In this document: positions 53,400-61,597 of the stretch, one piece after another
Layout of the letters: every line of letters starts with the position of its first letter
How positions within the stretch are numbered: position 1 is the stretch's first letter
Assembly: GCA_966211525.1 (NCBI GenBank)
Contig: CBIHOZ010000012.1
Coordinates: 1-64,000, forward strand
Direction of reading: 5' to 3'
Source of the DNA: Ohtaekwangia sp966211525
Lineage (GTDB): Bacteria; Bacteroidota; Bacteroidia; Cytophagales; Cyclobacteriaceae
DNA: 64,000 nt
Position numbers and translations under genes: made by a program
Notes under the pieces: generated by a model
What the model was told of the DNA's origin: nothing
The model's database searches: none
Seen by the model: only the letters and a program-made list of their open reading frames with translations

Positions 53400-55099
53400 A
53401 AACTTATTTTGTTATGTTGTGTATGACTGATCGTATTTAGTATACCCGGGATGCTTAGCACAAGGCATACCTTGCCATTGCCCAGGATGGTAACTCCGCT
53501 GATAAATGAAACACCATCGGCAGGTTTCTGGAGTGGCTTCTCGATGATCTCTTTTTGCTGCAACAGCTTATCAACAATAAAACCTACCCACTTGCCATTA
53601 AATGAGACTACCACAATTTCAAGTTTGGCTTCGGGATGAAATCGTTCCAGTGTTGCCATGTTGCTTCGCTCCTGCCGGAACAGATCGTTGAGAAACAACA
53701 ACGATATGGTTCTGCCTTGATAAACAGTAATCAACCCGTTTGCTACTGTATGTATATCTGATTTATATATGGATATAACGCGCTCGGTATACGACAGCGG
53801 AATCGCAAAAGTCTCATTGTCCAATTCAAACAACAACGTAGACTTAACCGCCATGGAAGATGGAAGCCGAAGAAAGAATGTAGTTCCCTCGCCTACCTTT
53901 GTCTCAATATATACCGTACCGCCAATAGAATCCAGTGCACGCTTTACAACATCCATGCCTACACCTCTGCCGGCAAGGGAAGTAACTTCATCCATTGTAG
54001 AGAAACCCGGCTCGAAGATCAGCATCATAATGTCGTTGTCACTCCACTGTGATGCCTCGGACAAGCTAAGCATACCTTTCTCAACAGCTTTTTTACGAAT
54101 GCGAGCCGCATCTATACCACCTCCGTCATCCCGTATAGCGATAATTACTATATCTGATTCGCTGCTGGCTTCAAGCGTAACACTCCCCTGCTCCTCTTTA
54201 CCGCGCTGCTTTCGTATAGCCGGCTTTTCTATACCATGACTAATCGCGTTACGCACCAGGTGAATAAGTGAATCGCTGATCACCTGAAGTATATTCCGAT
54301 CAATCTCGGTTTCGGTACCCTTCAGTTTTAGTATTACATTTTTCTCTTCCTTCGCAGCAGCATCACGTACGATCCGATGGAATTTCTTGAAGAGAAAATC
54401 AACCGGCACAAGTCGTACGTCCATCACCGAATATTGCAGATCGGATGATATACGATTGAGTCGTGAATACTCACTGGCATTATGCCTGCCTGAAGTAATA
54501 ATACGGTCGCGTTCGATCACGAGCTCACCCACCAGGTTCAACAGGTTGTCCAGTTTCTGCACGGGCACCTGCACGAGGTGTGAAAATGAGAGCTTCGTTT
54601 CGGTTGTCTCATCAACTTCATCGCTGCCGAGTATATCCAGTAAATCTGCAGATATTGTATTTTGAAGACCTGCTGCTGCAGGTATATTTTGATCTATATT
54701 AACCGGCTGTTCCGTAAGCGCATTGCGCAGCATCACTTCCAGCTTGGTTTTTATACCTCTATATTTAACTTCTTTCGGATTTCTGACTGCATCGATCAGT
54801 TCACTCAGTATGTCGGCGGCTTTATAAACCGACACAAACATCTCCGGACTGATCATTACTCTTCCCTCACGTACTGCGCCAAAAAGATCTTCCAGCGCAT
54901 GTGCAAGTTCGGCAATGCTTTCAAAGCCCATACCCGTGGCGTTGCCTTTCAACGTATGAGTAATTCGAAACAACGCATGAACTGATTTTATATCCGCGGG
55001 ATTTTTTTCCAGGATCGTGAGAAGCCGGTTGATCTCCGTATAGTTCTCGATCGCTTCCGTCAAAAATATATCGCGATATTCTTCTTCTTTTGTACTCAT
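53396..55099 (-). CDS. cheA: CheA chemotaxis histidine kinase
   Basis: A 567-residue kinase: P1/Hpt domain with acceptor His48 (FRITHTLKGNATGMGF), a linker of about 55 residues in place of a P2 domain, P3 dimerisation helices (VPVQKLDNLLNLVGELVIERD), P4 ATPase (LIHLVRNAISHGIEKP, IRDDGGGID, GRGVGMDVVKR) and a P5/CheW-like domain. The missing P2 means CheY and CheB must meet P1 without that docking module. It overlaps cheB and cheC by ATGA junctions. Confidence 0.95.
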   Translation of the reverse strand: MSTKEEEYRDIFLTEAIENYTEINRLLTILEKNPADIKSVHALFRITHTLKGNATGMGFESIAELAHALEDLFGAVREGRVMISPEMFVSVYKAADILSELIDAVRNPKEVKYRGIKTKLEVMLRNALTEQPVNIDQNIPAAAGLQNTISADLLDILGSDEVDETTETKLSFSHLVQVPVQKLDNLLNLVGELVIERDRIITSGRHNASEYSRLNRISSDLQYSVMDVRLVPVDFLFKKFHRIVRDAAAKEEKNVILKLKGTETEIDRNILQVISDSLIHLVRNAISHGIEKPAIRKQRGKEEQGSVTLEASSESDIVIIAIRDDGGGIDAARIRKKAVEKGMLSLSEASQWSDNDIMMLIFEPGFSTMDEVTSLAGRGVGMDVVKRALDSIGGTVYIETKVGEGTTFFLRLPSSMAVKSTLLFELDNETFAIPLSYTERVISIYKSDIHTVANGLITVYQGRTISLLFLNDLFRQERSNMATLERFHPEAKLEIVVVSFNGKWVGFIVDKLLQQKEIIEKPLQKPADGVSFISGVTILGNGKVCLVLSIPGILNTISHTQHNKISL

Positions 55100-56118
55100 G
55101 CTCTATATAATTTCCGGGTGATGAACTCAGGAATTTCCTGGATCGATAATTTATACCGTGCAGCTCCGGATTCAAACGCAGCGCGCGGCATTCCATATAC
55201 CACTGAAGAAGTCTCGTCCTGTGCAATGGTAACACCACCGCATTCTTTTATTTTTTGTAACCCTGCTACACCATCTTTACCCATGCCGGTAAGAATCACA
55301 GCAAGGGCACGTGATCCATATACCTCGGCGATGGATTCAAACAGACAGTCTACCGAAGGATTGTTGAATTCTTTATATATATCGTTAACAAATGTGATCA
55401 CCGGCTTGTGCCGTTCATCTCTCACAACACGGATATTAGAGGTGCCGGGAGCGAAGTATATATGATTTGGCATCATCACTTCACCATCCTGCAAAACCGT
55501 TACACGCCTTGACGAAGTTTCGTTAAGACGATTAGCAAGGGACTCTATAAACAAGTCCGGCATGTGCTGTGCCACCAGTACTGGCACATCTATATATTCC
55601 GGCAGGTTCTGCACAATATATTCAATCGTTTTTGGTCCACCGGTGGAAACACCTAATGCTATAATATCAAACTGCTTGTTCTTGCGTGGCGTTGCTATAG
55701 CATTAGGACTTGCAGAGACGTTGTCCCTGACCGAGGCTTCATATACCACGCTTCGTAAACGACCGTAGCCTGCATCGATCTCAAACTTGGCGGGTTTACT
55801 CAAAAACATAAATGCGCCTTGCTCCAATGCACTATATATTTTCGGATCTGAATGATGCAATGCACTTAGCACAATGATAGGCACAGACATTTCTTTCGTT
55901 AATGTCGTTACTACATATAGCCCATCGTATTGCGGCATAATCATGTTCGTAATAATTACATCGGGTTTCAGTTCTCTTGCTTTCACGACACCATCAAAAC
56001 CATTTGCTGCAGAAGCGATCACATCAATCCTTCCGTCTTCGCGCAGAAGATCGGAAAGAAGAATGCGCATAAACGCAGAGTCTTCTATAAGCAACGTTTT
56101 GATTTTCTTGTCCTCCAC
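55096..56118 (-). CDS. cheB: CheB chemoreceptor methylesterase with altered receiver
   Basis: About 340 residues: receiver (1-130) and methylesterase (150-335). The catalytic triad is visible as Ser in LGVSTGGPKT, His in VAQHMPDLF and Asp in LTGMGKDGVAG. In the receiver the phospho-acceptor position reads Asn (VIITNMIMPQYDG, codon at 55945-55947), so normal Asp phosphorylation by CheA is not expected. No ATG is available; GTG at 56118 is preferred over TTG at 56124. The gene lies just after cheY and overlaps cheA by four bases. Confidence 0.92.
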   Translation of the reverse strand: MEDKKIKTLLIEDSAFMRILLSDLLREDGRIDVIASAANGFDGVVKARELKPDVIITNMIMPQYDGLYVVTTLTKEMSVPIIVLSALHHSDPKIYSALEQGAFMFLSKPAKFEIDAGYGRLRSVVYEASVRDNVSASPNAIATPRKNKQFDIIALGVSTGGPKTIEYIVQNLPEYIDVPVLVAQHMPDLFIESLANRLNETSSRRVTVLQDGEVMMPNHIYFAPGTSNIRVVRDERHKPVITFVNDIYKEFNNPSVDCLFESIAEVYGSRALAVILTGMGKDGVAGLQKIKECGGVTIAQDETSSVVYGMPRAAFESGAARYKLSIQEIPEFITRKLYRA

Positions 56119-56128
56119 ACGCAAGAGT

Positions 56129-56485
56129 CTAAAGCGCCTGAACAGTTTCCAGCAAGTGTTCTGCTGTAAAAGGTTTTATGATATATGCTTTTGCTCCCAG
56201 TGATATTCCTTCCTGTATAACTGATTCCTGTCCCACGGCACTGATCATGATCACCTTTGCCGGAAGACCTTCGTCCCGAAATACTTTCAGTACATCGGTT
56301 CCGATCATATCCGGAAGAATATTATCGAGGGTGATTATACCCGGCTTCAGTTCAAAAGCCATATCGATAGCCTGTTCACCATTGGCAGCTTCTCCTACTA
56401 CCTGAAATCCATTGTGCAGCAACACATCTTTGATAATGGTTCGCATGTAACGGGAATCATCTACGATCAATACATTTTTATTCAT
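56129..56485 (-). CDS. cheY: CheY chemotaxis response regulator
   Basis: A 118-residue single receiver with canonical residues: Asp-Asp in VLIVDDSRYMR, phospho-acceptor in IITLDNILPDMIG, Ser switch in VIMISAVGQ and Lys in YIIKPF. Its type (TLDNILP) is that of CheY proteins in cytoplasmic systems. What it acts on is not shown by the sequence: no flagellar motor genes are in the window, and gliding or pilus machinery is possible in a Bacteroidota. It is the fourth-last gene before cheC and cheR. Confidence 0.92.
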   Translation of the reverse strand: MNKNVLIVDDSRYMRTIIKDVLLHNGFQVVGEAANGEQAIDMAFELKPGIITLDNILPDMIGTDVLKVFRDEGLPAKVIMISAVGQESVIQEGISLGAKAYIIKPFTAEHLLETVQAL

Positions 56486-56502
56486 ACCGATTTTTTTACT
56501 CT

Positions 56503-56931
56503 TTAAATGATATACTCTTCCTGCTCTGCTGTAGAGATGGTCAACTCCTGCGTAACACTGTTAAAGCGTACGGACCGCGGCTTCGTTCCTCCCAGGTCAG
56601 AACCTGATATATATATCTTTCTTTCTTGCAACAACCCCAGGATGGCTTGTGCATTGTGCCGGCCCGCGTCTATAGCGGAGTCTAATACACCTGCGCCACC
56701 TGCAATTTTGGCGCGAAGCCTGTTCACATCTCCGCCTTTGCGTTGCAGTTTATATAGTAATTCATCAATCATTTCGCCGGCACAGGAAACCGGTATACAT
56801 GCACCTCCGGAAACCTTGCGTATCCGGTCGGTTACAAACAATGCTATACAAGCGTCCAGTCGGTCGCACACCAGTTCAACCGGTCTTACAGAAACCTCAA
56901 CTTCGTTCACACTTAACATCCGCGACATCAT
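56503..56931 (-). CDS. cheD: CheD chemoreceptor deamidase-like, non-canonical active site
   Basis: A 142-residue CheD-family protein, recognisable from DAGRHNAQAILGLL, YISGSDLGGTKPRSVRFN and the closing TQELTI. In canonical CheD the catalytic Cys and His are separated by 17 residues. Here Cys28 (LDACIAL) is kept, but the residue at the His position is Cys45 (SGGACIPVS), and the Thr position appears to be Cys22. Classical deamidase chemistry is therefore doubtful, while binding to CheC or receptors may persist. The start is one of three close ATGs at 56931, 56928 and 56919. It overlaps cheW by four bases. Confidence 0.85.
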   Translation of the reverse strand: MMSRMLSVNEVEVSVRPVELVCDRLDACIALFVTDRIRKVSGGACIPVSCAGEMIDELLYKLQRKGGDVNRLRAKIAGGAGVLDSAIDAGRHNAQAILGLLQERKIYISGSDLGGTKPRSVRFNSVTQELTISTAEQEEYII

Positions 56932-57437
56932 ACCAATGCTGTTTGCTTCTTAAAGACTTGTTGTTCTTCGTACTGATTCAACACTTTAAAAATATCGATC
57001 ATAATAATGAGTCGCTTCTCCAGCTTTACAATACCCTTTATATAGGATTGTTCATTATTACCATCGCCTGCCAGCGTAAATTCTTCGATAGCCGATTCTG
57101 CAATGGAAAGTGTATTGGGTACATCCTTTACCAGCACACCCATTTTATACTCGGAGCTATCAACAACCAATGTAAAATTGCTACCGGCATGTTCATTCAC
57201 GGTTTTACGAAGACCAAACTTTTCCTCCAGGTCAAGCATCGCGATGATATTACCGCGAATGTTTGAAACACCTTTTATGAACGCTGGCTTTTGTGGCACG
57301 CGCGTTATAGCAGGCGTAAGCACAACTTCCTTGATCTGATCAATATTCAGCCCATACTCCTCATCCCCCAAACGGAACACTACGATCTGTACCATGCGTA
57401 CATGGTTCGTCTCGTTCCTTGCTTCTTCCTGCTTCAT
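56928..57437 (-). CDS. cheW: CheW adaptor protein
   Basis: A 169-residue CheW-domain protein linking CheA to the receptor. Typical phrases are VVFRLGDEEYGLNIDQIKEVV and FIKGVSNIRGNIIAMLDLEEKFG. It is slightly longer than average because of a divergent tail after the IKGIVKLEKRLIIMIDIFKVL strand. It overlaps cheD by four bases and is preceded by the receptor gene with a gap of about 60 bases. Confidence 0.93.
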   Translation of the reverse strand: MKQEEARNETNHVRMVQIVVFRLGDEEYGLNIDQIKEVVLTPAITRVPQKPAFIKGVSNIRGNIIAMLDLEEKFGLRKTVNEHAGSNFTLVVDSSEYKMGVLVKDVPNTLSIAESAIEEFTLAGDGNNEQSYIKGIVKLEKRLIIMIDIFKVLNQYEEQQVFKKQTALV

Positions 57438-57495
57438 ATCGTTGCCGTTAATAGTTACACGTTATACGTTAATAGTCTATACTCACTATATATAG

Positions 57496-59859
57496 TTAAG
57501 ACTTGCTGAGTTTGAATTGCTGTATACCGGCCTGAAGTTCGGCTGCTACAGCTGCGAGTTCATCGCCGGCACGTGAGATCTCCTGCATGCCACTGTTCAT
57601 CTGCTGACTTGAGCTTGCAACCTGCTGGGTACCCGCTGCCGTCTCTTCTGCGACAACAACAATCTGCTCTATATTTTTTACAACACTATCGATAGCGCCT
57701 TTTTGCCCTAATGCTGCTTCAAGAATAGATTTAGAGAAACTGAAAGTCTCATCTGTTGATTTCGTAATCTCCTGGAATATACGCTCGGATTCTTCTGTCG
57801 CGAGGTGACCTTCTTTTACACTTGCTTCCATTGTCTCAATGGCTTTGCCGGCTGCGTTGGTATCTTTCTGTACATCGGCTATAATCTTTTCAATTTCTAC
57901 AGCCGATTTCCGGGAGTCTTCTGCAAGCTTGCGTATCTCTTCGGCAACTACAGCAAAGCCTCTTCCGGCATCACCGGCACGCGCAGCTTCAATCGCAGCA
58001 TTCAAGGCGAGTAAATTTGTCTGACTCGCTATATCTGTAATGACACGCAACGTACGGCCTATTTCTTCTGAACGCTTGGTGAGTACATTTATAGACTGCG
58101 CTGTGAGACTGGCAGACTCTTTTATACCACTCATGTTCTTCACCAGGTGCTTTACTGTTTTCAAACCAGCGTTAGAACTTTCCAAACCACGCTCGGCAGC
58201 TTTGTTGATGAAGCCTGCTTTCTTTTCCATATCCGCTGCAGAGCTCATAACGTGATTGGCAAGCTTCGATGATTCATCCGTACGTTGTGCCTGATCCTGT
58301 GCACCCTTTGCCATCTGTGCTATAGCAGCAGCAACTTCGGTTGTATTGCGTTTCATATCTTCTGTCTTCTTTTGCAGAAGGTCAGACGACTTCGCTACTA
58401 CATCAGAGCCCTGACTGATATTACTCAGCACAGACGTGAGATTATCCAATGTCTTATTGATCTCCTGTGTAAGACCGCTGTTGTCAACAGATGTATCGCA
58501 ACGCATGCTCAGATTGCCGCTGGCCATCGCTTTGATTACGCGAATAACGGCCGTCATATCAAGTGCAAACTTTACAACCTTGAATGGTCTTCCGTTCAGA
58601 TCCAGTATCGGGTTGTACGAGGCCTGAATATATATTTCGTTACCAAATTTATCGATGCGGGTATATGTACCTACGAAGAATTCTCCTTTGTTGAGTCTGC
58701 GCCAGAAATCTTTATACTCTTCACTGCGGGCATAGGCAGGATCTACAAACATGCTATGGTGCTTACCTTTCACTTCATGAAGTGAGTATCCCATGCCGTT
58801 CAGAAAATTCTCGTTCGCGGTAATCACGGTGCCGTCCATATTCATCTCCACCGCCGTGTTCGATTTCCCGATCGCATTCAACTGCCCTTCATAATCAGCA
58901 TTTTTAAGTTTCTGAAGGCTGGCATCCACACCGATCTTTATAATCTTGATCACATTTCCACTCTCATCTTTCACCGGTGTATAGCTGGCTTGTATCCATA
59001 CATCGGATCCATCACTTGCTACACGTTTAAATTCACCCGTCTGCGGTTTACCCTTGCGCAAGTCGTCCCAGAAACGTTCATATTCTTTTGACCTGACATA
59101 TTCGGCATCACAAAAAATACGATGGTGTTTGCCAACAATTTCGTGCTCGCTATATTTTAAAGCTTCTAAGAAAAGATTATTTGCTTTTACAACCGTTCCA
59201 TTCGTTTCAAACTCAATCAAGGCATTGGTCATGTTGATAGCTTCCAACTGCCCTGCTATTTCCAGCTGCGATTTCCGAAGTTCTTCTTCGCGTACGATCT
59301 GGTCGGTAATATCATAACGCAACCCTATATATTTGATAGGTTTACCATTGGGTCCTAATACCGGTGCTATAACCGCATCTACCCAATAAGGTGTACCATC
59401 TTTGCGTCTGTTCTTAATGACACCGCGAAACGTTTTTCCCTTACCAATGGTTGCCCACAATTCCTTGAATACTGCTTTCGGTGTATCCGGGTGACGGAAC
59501 ATACTGTGTGGCTGACCTATACATTCTTCGCGCGTATACTGCGACACTTCGCAAAGTTTATCATTCACGTAAATGATATTTCCTTTCAGATCCGCTTCTG
59601 AAACAATGCATGAAACATTGATCTGTTCCATACGTGCTTCCAACTCGCGCTGCATTTGTTCCAGCTTCAAAACCGATTCATCCTGCACGGGCTCCTGCGC
59701 ACCGGCAGCTATATTTACCGGTGACACGTCATTTGATCCATTCGCCTGGGTATATACATTTTTATTCATGGTCTTTTTTATTTCAACATCAGCAATGTCT
59801 GTCGCGGGCTCGCGCACAGGCAGTACAGATTCTTTCTTCAGATTTTTACCTAATGCCAT
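57496..59859 (-). CDS. Soluble PAS-type methyl-accepting chemotaxis protein
   Basis: A 787-residue chemoreceptor without membrane segments. The basic/disordered N terminus (residues 1-60) is followed by three PAS domains (about 75-200, 205-325 and 325-440). The last two are close to each other (GKHHRIFCDAEY against GKHHSMFVDPAY). A HAMP-like stretch and the signalling domain follow, with the tip ASQTNLLALNAAIEAARAG. The layout resembles cytoplasmic receptors such as BdlA and Aer2-type proteins. It is six bases downstream of a ParA ATPase gene, so the receptor is probably positioned in the cytoplasm by that protein. PAS domains could bind flavin or heme; no ligand is visible. Confidence 0.93.
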   Translation of the reverse strand: MALGKNLKKESVLPVREPATDIADVEIKKTMNKNVYTQANGSNDVSPVNIAAGAQEPVQDESVLKLEQMQRELEARMEQINVSCIVSEADLKGNIIYVNDKLCEVSQYTREECIGQPHSMFRHPDTPKAVFKELWATIGKGKTFRGVIKNRRKDGTPYWVDAVIAPVLGPNGKPIKYIGLRYDITDQIVREEELRKSQLEIAGQLEAINMTNALIEFETNGTVVKANNLFLEALKYSEHEIVGKHHRIFCDAEYVRSKEYERFWDDLRKGKPQTGEFKRVASDGSDVWIQASYTPVKDESGNVIKIIKIGVDASLQKLKNADYEGQLNAIGKSNTAVEMNMDGTVITANENFLNGMGYSLHEVKGKHHSMFVDPAYARSEEYKDFWRRLNKGEFFVGTYTRIDKFGNEIYIQASYNPILDLNGRPFKVVKFALDMTAVIRVIKAMASGNLSMRCDTSVDNSGLTQEINKTLDNLTSVLSNISQGSDVVAKSSDLLQKKTEDMKRNTTEVAAAIAQMAKGAQDQAQRTDESSKLANHVMSSAADMEKKAGFINKAAERGLESSNAGLKTVKHLVKNMSGIKESASLTAQSINVLTKRSEEIGRTLRVITDIASQTNLLALNAAIEAARAGDAGRGFAVVAEEIRKLAEDSRKSAVEIEKIIADVQKDTNAAGKAIETMEASVKEGHLATEESERIFQEITKSTDETFSFSKSILEAALGQKGAIDSVVKNIEQIVVVAEETAAGTQQVASSSQQMNSGMQEISRAGDELAAVAAELQAGIQQFKLSKS

Positions 59860-59865
59860 AATGGT

Positions 59866-60627
59866 TTATTTATCGGTAGCGGTTCGTATCGTTTTTATAA
59901 ATTCAGCAGCAAAGCTGATATAGTCTTGTGCACTGGAAGAAGCCGGAGCATACTGGATAACACTGGCCCCGAACGATGGCGCTTCAGACGCTTTTACATT
60001 TGCCCGTATATGGTTTTTGAAGATCTTCAACTTGTAATTGTCCTGTATATAGGACACGATCTCGGCATTCAGATTCTTGCGCTTATCAACGAGCACTGGC
60101 AAAACACCGAATACACGTAAATCAGGATTAAGACTTTGCTGCACCTTTGTAACGGACTGCAACATCAGGTCAAGACCTCGAACCGACAAGACTTCAAGCT
60201 GCAAGGGTATAATGATACCATCCGATGCACACAAAGCATTTGCCGTAAGCAGCGAAAGTGCAGGCGGACAATCTATCAGTATATAGTCATAATCGGCAGC
60301 AACAGGATGCAACGCCTGCGTGAGAATAGTATACCGATCTTCAATTTTGGAGAGGGCCAGTTCAACATCAGCGAGTTTCATGTTGCCGGGCAGCAGGTGC
60401 ATACCTTCGCAGGTAACTCGCGCATCTGCCAATGATGCTTCTTCAAACAGCACATCGCTCAACGTAACGACAGCATCCGTGGCGCCCAGCGAGTAACTTA
60501 AATTACCCTGGGCATCAAGGTCTACCAGCAGAACACGACATCCGCGTTTGGCAAGTGCCGCACCCAGATTTAGTGTTGTTGTAGTTTTGCCCGTTCCGCC
60601 TTTATGATTAACTATAGAAATGATCAT
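59866..60627 (-). CDS. ParA-family ATPase of the chemotaxis operon
   Basis: A 253-residue ParA/MinD-type ATPase with deviant Walker A KGGTGKTTTT, Walker A' VLLVDLDAQGN and Walker B ILIDCPPAL. It is not beside a parB and is the first gene of the chemotaxis operon, six bases before the receptor gene. In Rhodobacter (PpfA) and Vibrio (ParC) such proteins place chemosensory arrays; PpfA acts on a soluble receptor encoded next to it. The basic N terminus of the receptor (LGKNLKK) could be its contact, as for ParB partners. This role is inferred from known systems and context. Confidence 0.9.
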   Translation of the reverse strand: MIISIVNHKGGTGKTTTTLNLGAALAKRGCRVLLVDLDAQGNLSYSLGATDAVVTLSDVLFEEASLADARVTCEGMHLLPGNMKLADVELALSKIEDRYTILTQALHPVAADYDYILIDCPPALSLLTANALCASDGIIIPLQLEVLSVRGLDLMLQSVTKVQQSLNPDLRVFGVLPVLVDKRKNLNAEIVSYIQDNYKLKIFKNHIRANVKASEAPSFGASVIQYAPASSSAQDYISFAAEFIKTIRTATDK

Positions 60628-60785
60628 CAGATCGTTCTCGACTCGTTGAGCTTTATTTATGTGTCAAAAGTCGAAAATTCCAGATTGACCAGATCAATTC
60701 TAACACAACCTATAATATCATTGTAATGTTTGTGATGATATTCAAAAAAGTCACAGAATTTTAAGTCTAACTACAAAGAACAACC

Positions 60786-60801
60786 TCGGTATTTTTACGT
60801 A
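60786..60801. promoter_or_regulatory. Palindrome TCGGTA-TTTT-TACGTA, candidate operator (copy 3, degenerate)
   Basis: It differs from the 649-664 copy at two arm positions but keeps the TTTT spacer and the same left flank AACAACCTC. It lies about 160 bases upstream of the parA gene, hence of the whole chemotaxis operon. Confidence 0.35.
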
Positions 60802-60981
60802 CCCACCGCTATGTAGATGGCTCATTTCGTGTTGAAGAGTATATCAAAATATACTTTTTTGATACGAAGCATAATTTACAACCCGTAAGAAGACAAATCG
60901 CATAATCAAATGCGACCAACAGGAATAATTCATAGATGTATCCGATCAATGCTGAACGGCTTTAAAATATACCATTAAATG

Positions 60982-60997
60982 AGCTATATATATAGCT
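60982..60997. repeat. Perfect 16-base palindrome AGCTATATATATAGCT
   Basis: The sequence is a perfect palindrome in the AT-rich gap between the chemotaxis operon and the PadR gene. It may be chance in a TATA-rich genome; no partner copy was noticed. Confidence 0.3.
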
Positions 60998-61267
60998 ATA
61001 TGATATACCGCTTTATCATTACAACATGCCTCTACCGGCATCGCTGATTCAAGCTTTGTTAAGGTCCGTAATACTTATATGCTGCCAGACCATGATAGTC
61101 TGCCAAATATTTTTGGGGGACACTAACAACAAAATACATCCCTCAAGTGCTCGAAATCGGGCGTTCCGTTGCTTCAATCGTACAGCATAGCTTCAAAAAC
61201 ATTCGAAATTACAATGCTACGCCCCTGGCAAGGCATTTGTCCTACAAAAGTTGAAAATATAAAATTG

Positions 61268-61597
61268 ATGGCATCACGTATATACCTAGGTGAACTTGAG
61301 GAACTTATACTCCTGATGGTGGCTCTGCACAATCGTGAGGCGTACGGAGTATCCATTACGGAAGAACTCAAGAAGCATGCTGACCGCGAGCTGAGCATCA
61401 GTGCCGTACATGCTGTTTTGCACCGGCTGGAAGAAAAAGGATTTGTGAAATCGAAAATGGGTGGCGCATCGGAAGAGCGGGGCGGCCGGCGAAAAAGACT
61501 TTTCAGCATTACCGCATACGGCCGTAACGCACTGGAGGAACTCCGCGATACCCGTAATACAATCTGGTCACTCATCTCAAAAATATCTCCAGCATGA
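61268..61597 (+). CDS. PadR-family transcriptional regulator
   Basis: A 109-residue PadR winged-helix regulator (YLGELEELILLMVALHNREAYG, ISAVHAVLHRLEEKGFVKSK, and the wing ERGGRRKRLFSITAYG). The open frame starts 33 codons upstream, but ATG at 61268 gives the normal family N terminus. It overlaps the permease gene by four bases (ATGA) and so probably controls it. Such PadR-permease pairs are common in Cytophagales. Confidence 0.92.
   Translation: MASRIYLGELEELILLMVALHNREAYGVSITEELKKHADRELSISAVHAVLHRLEEKGFVKSKMGGASEERGGRRKRLFSITAYGRNALEELRDTRNTIWSLISKISPA

Larger units (their letters stand above)
60628..61267. other. AT-rich intergenic region between chemotaxis operon and PadR gene
   Basis: About 640 bases with no credible gene. 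It includes the third palindrome copy (60786-60801), a perfect 16-base AT palindrome (60982-60997) and the promoters of the divergent transcripts, which could not be placed. No RNA gene is recognised. Confidence 0.5.
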
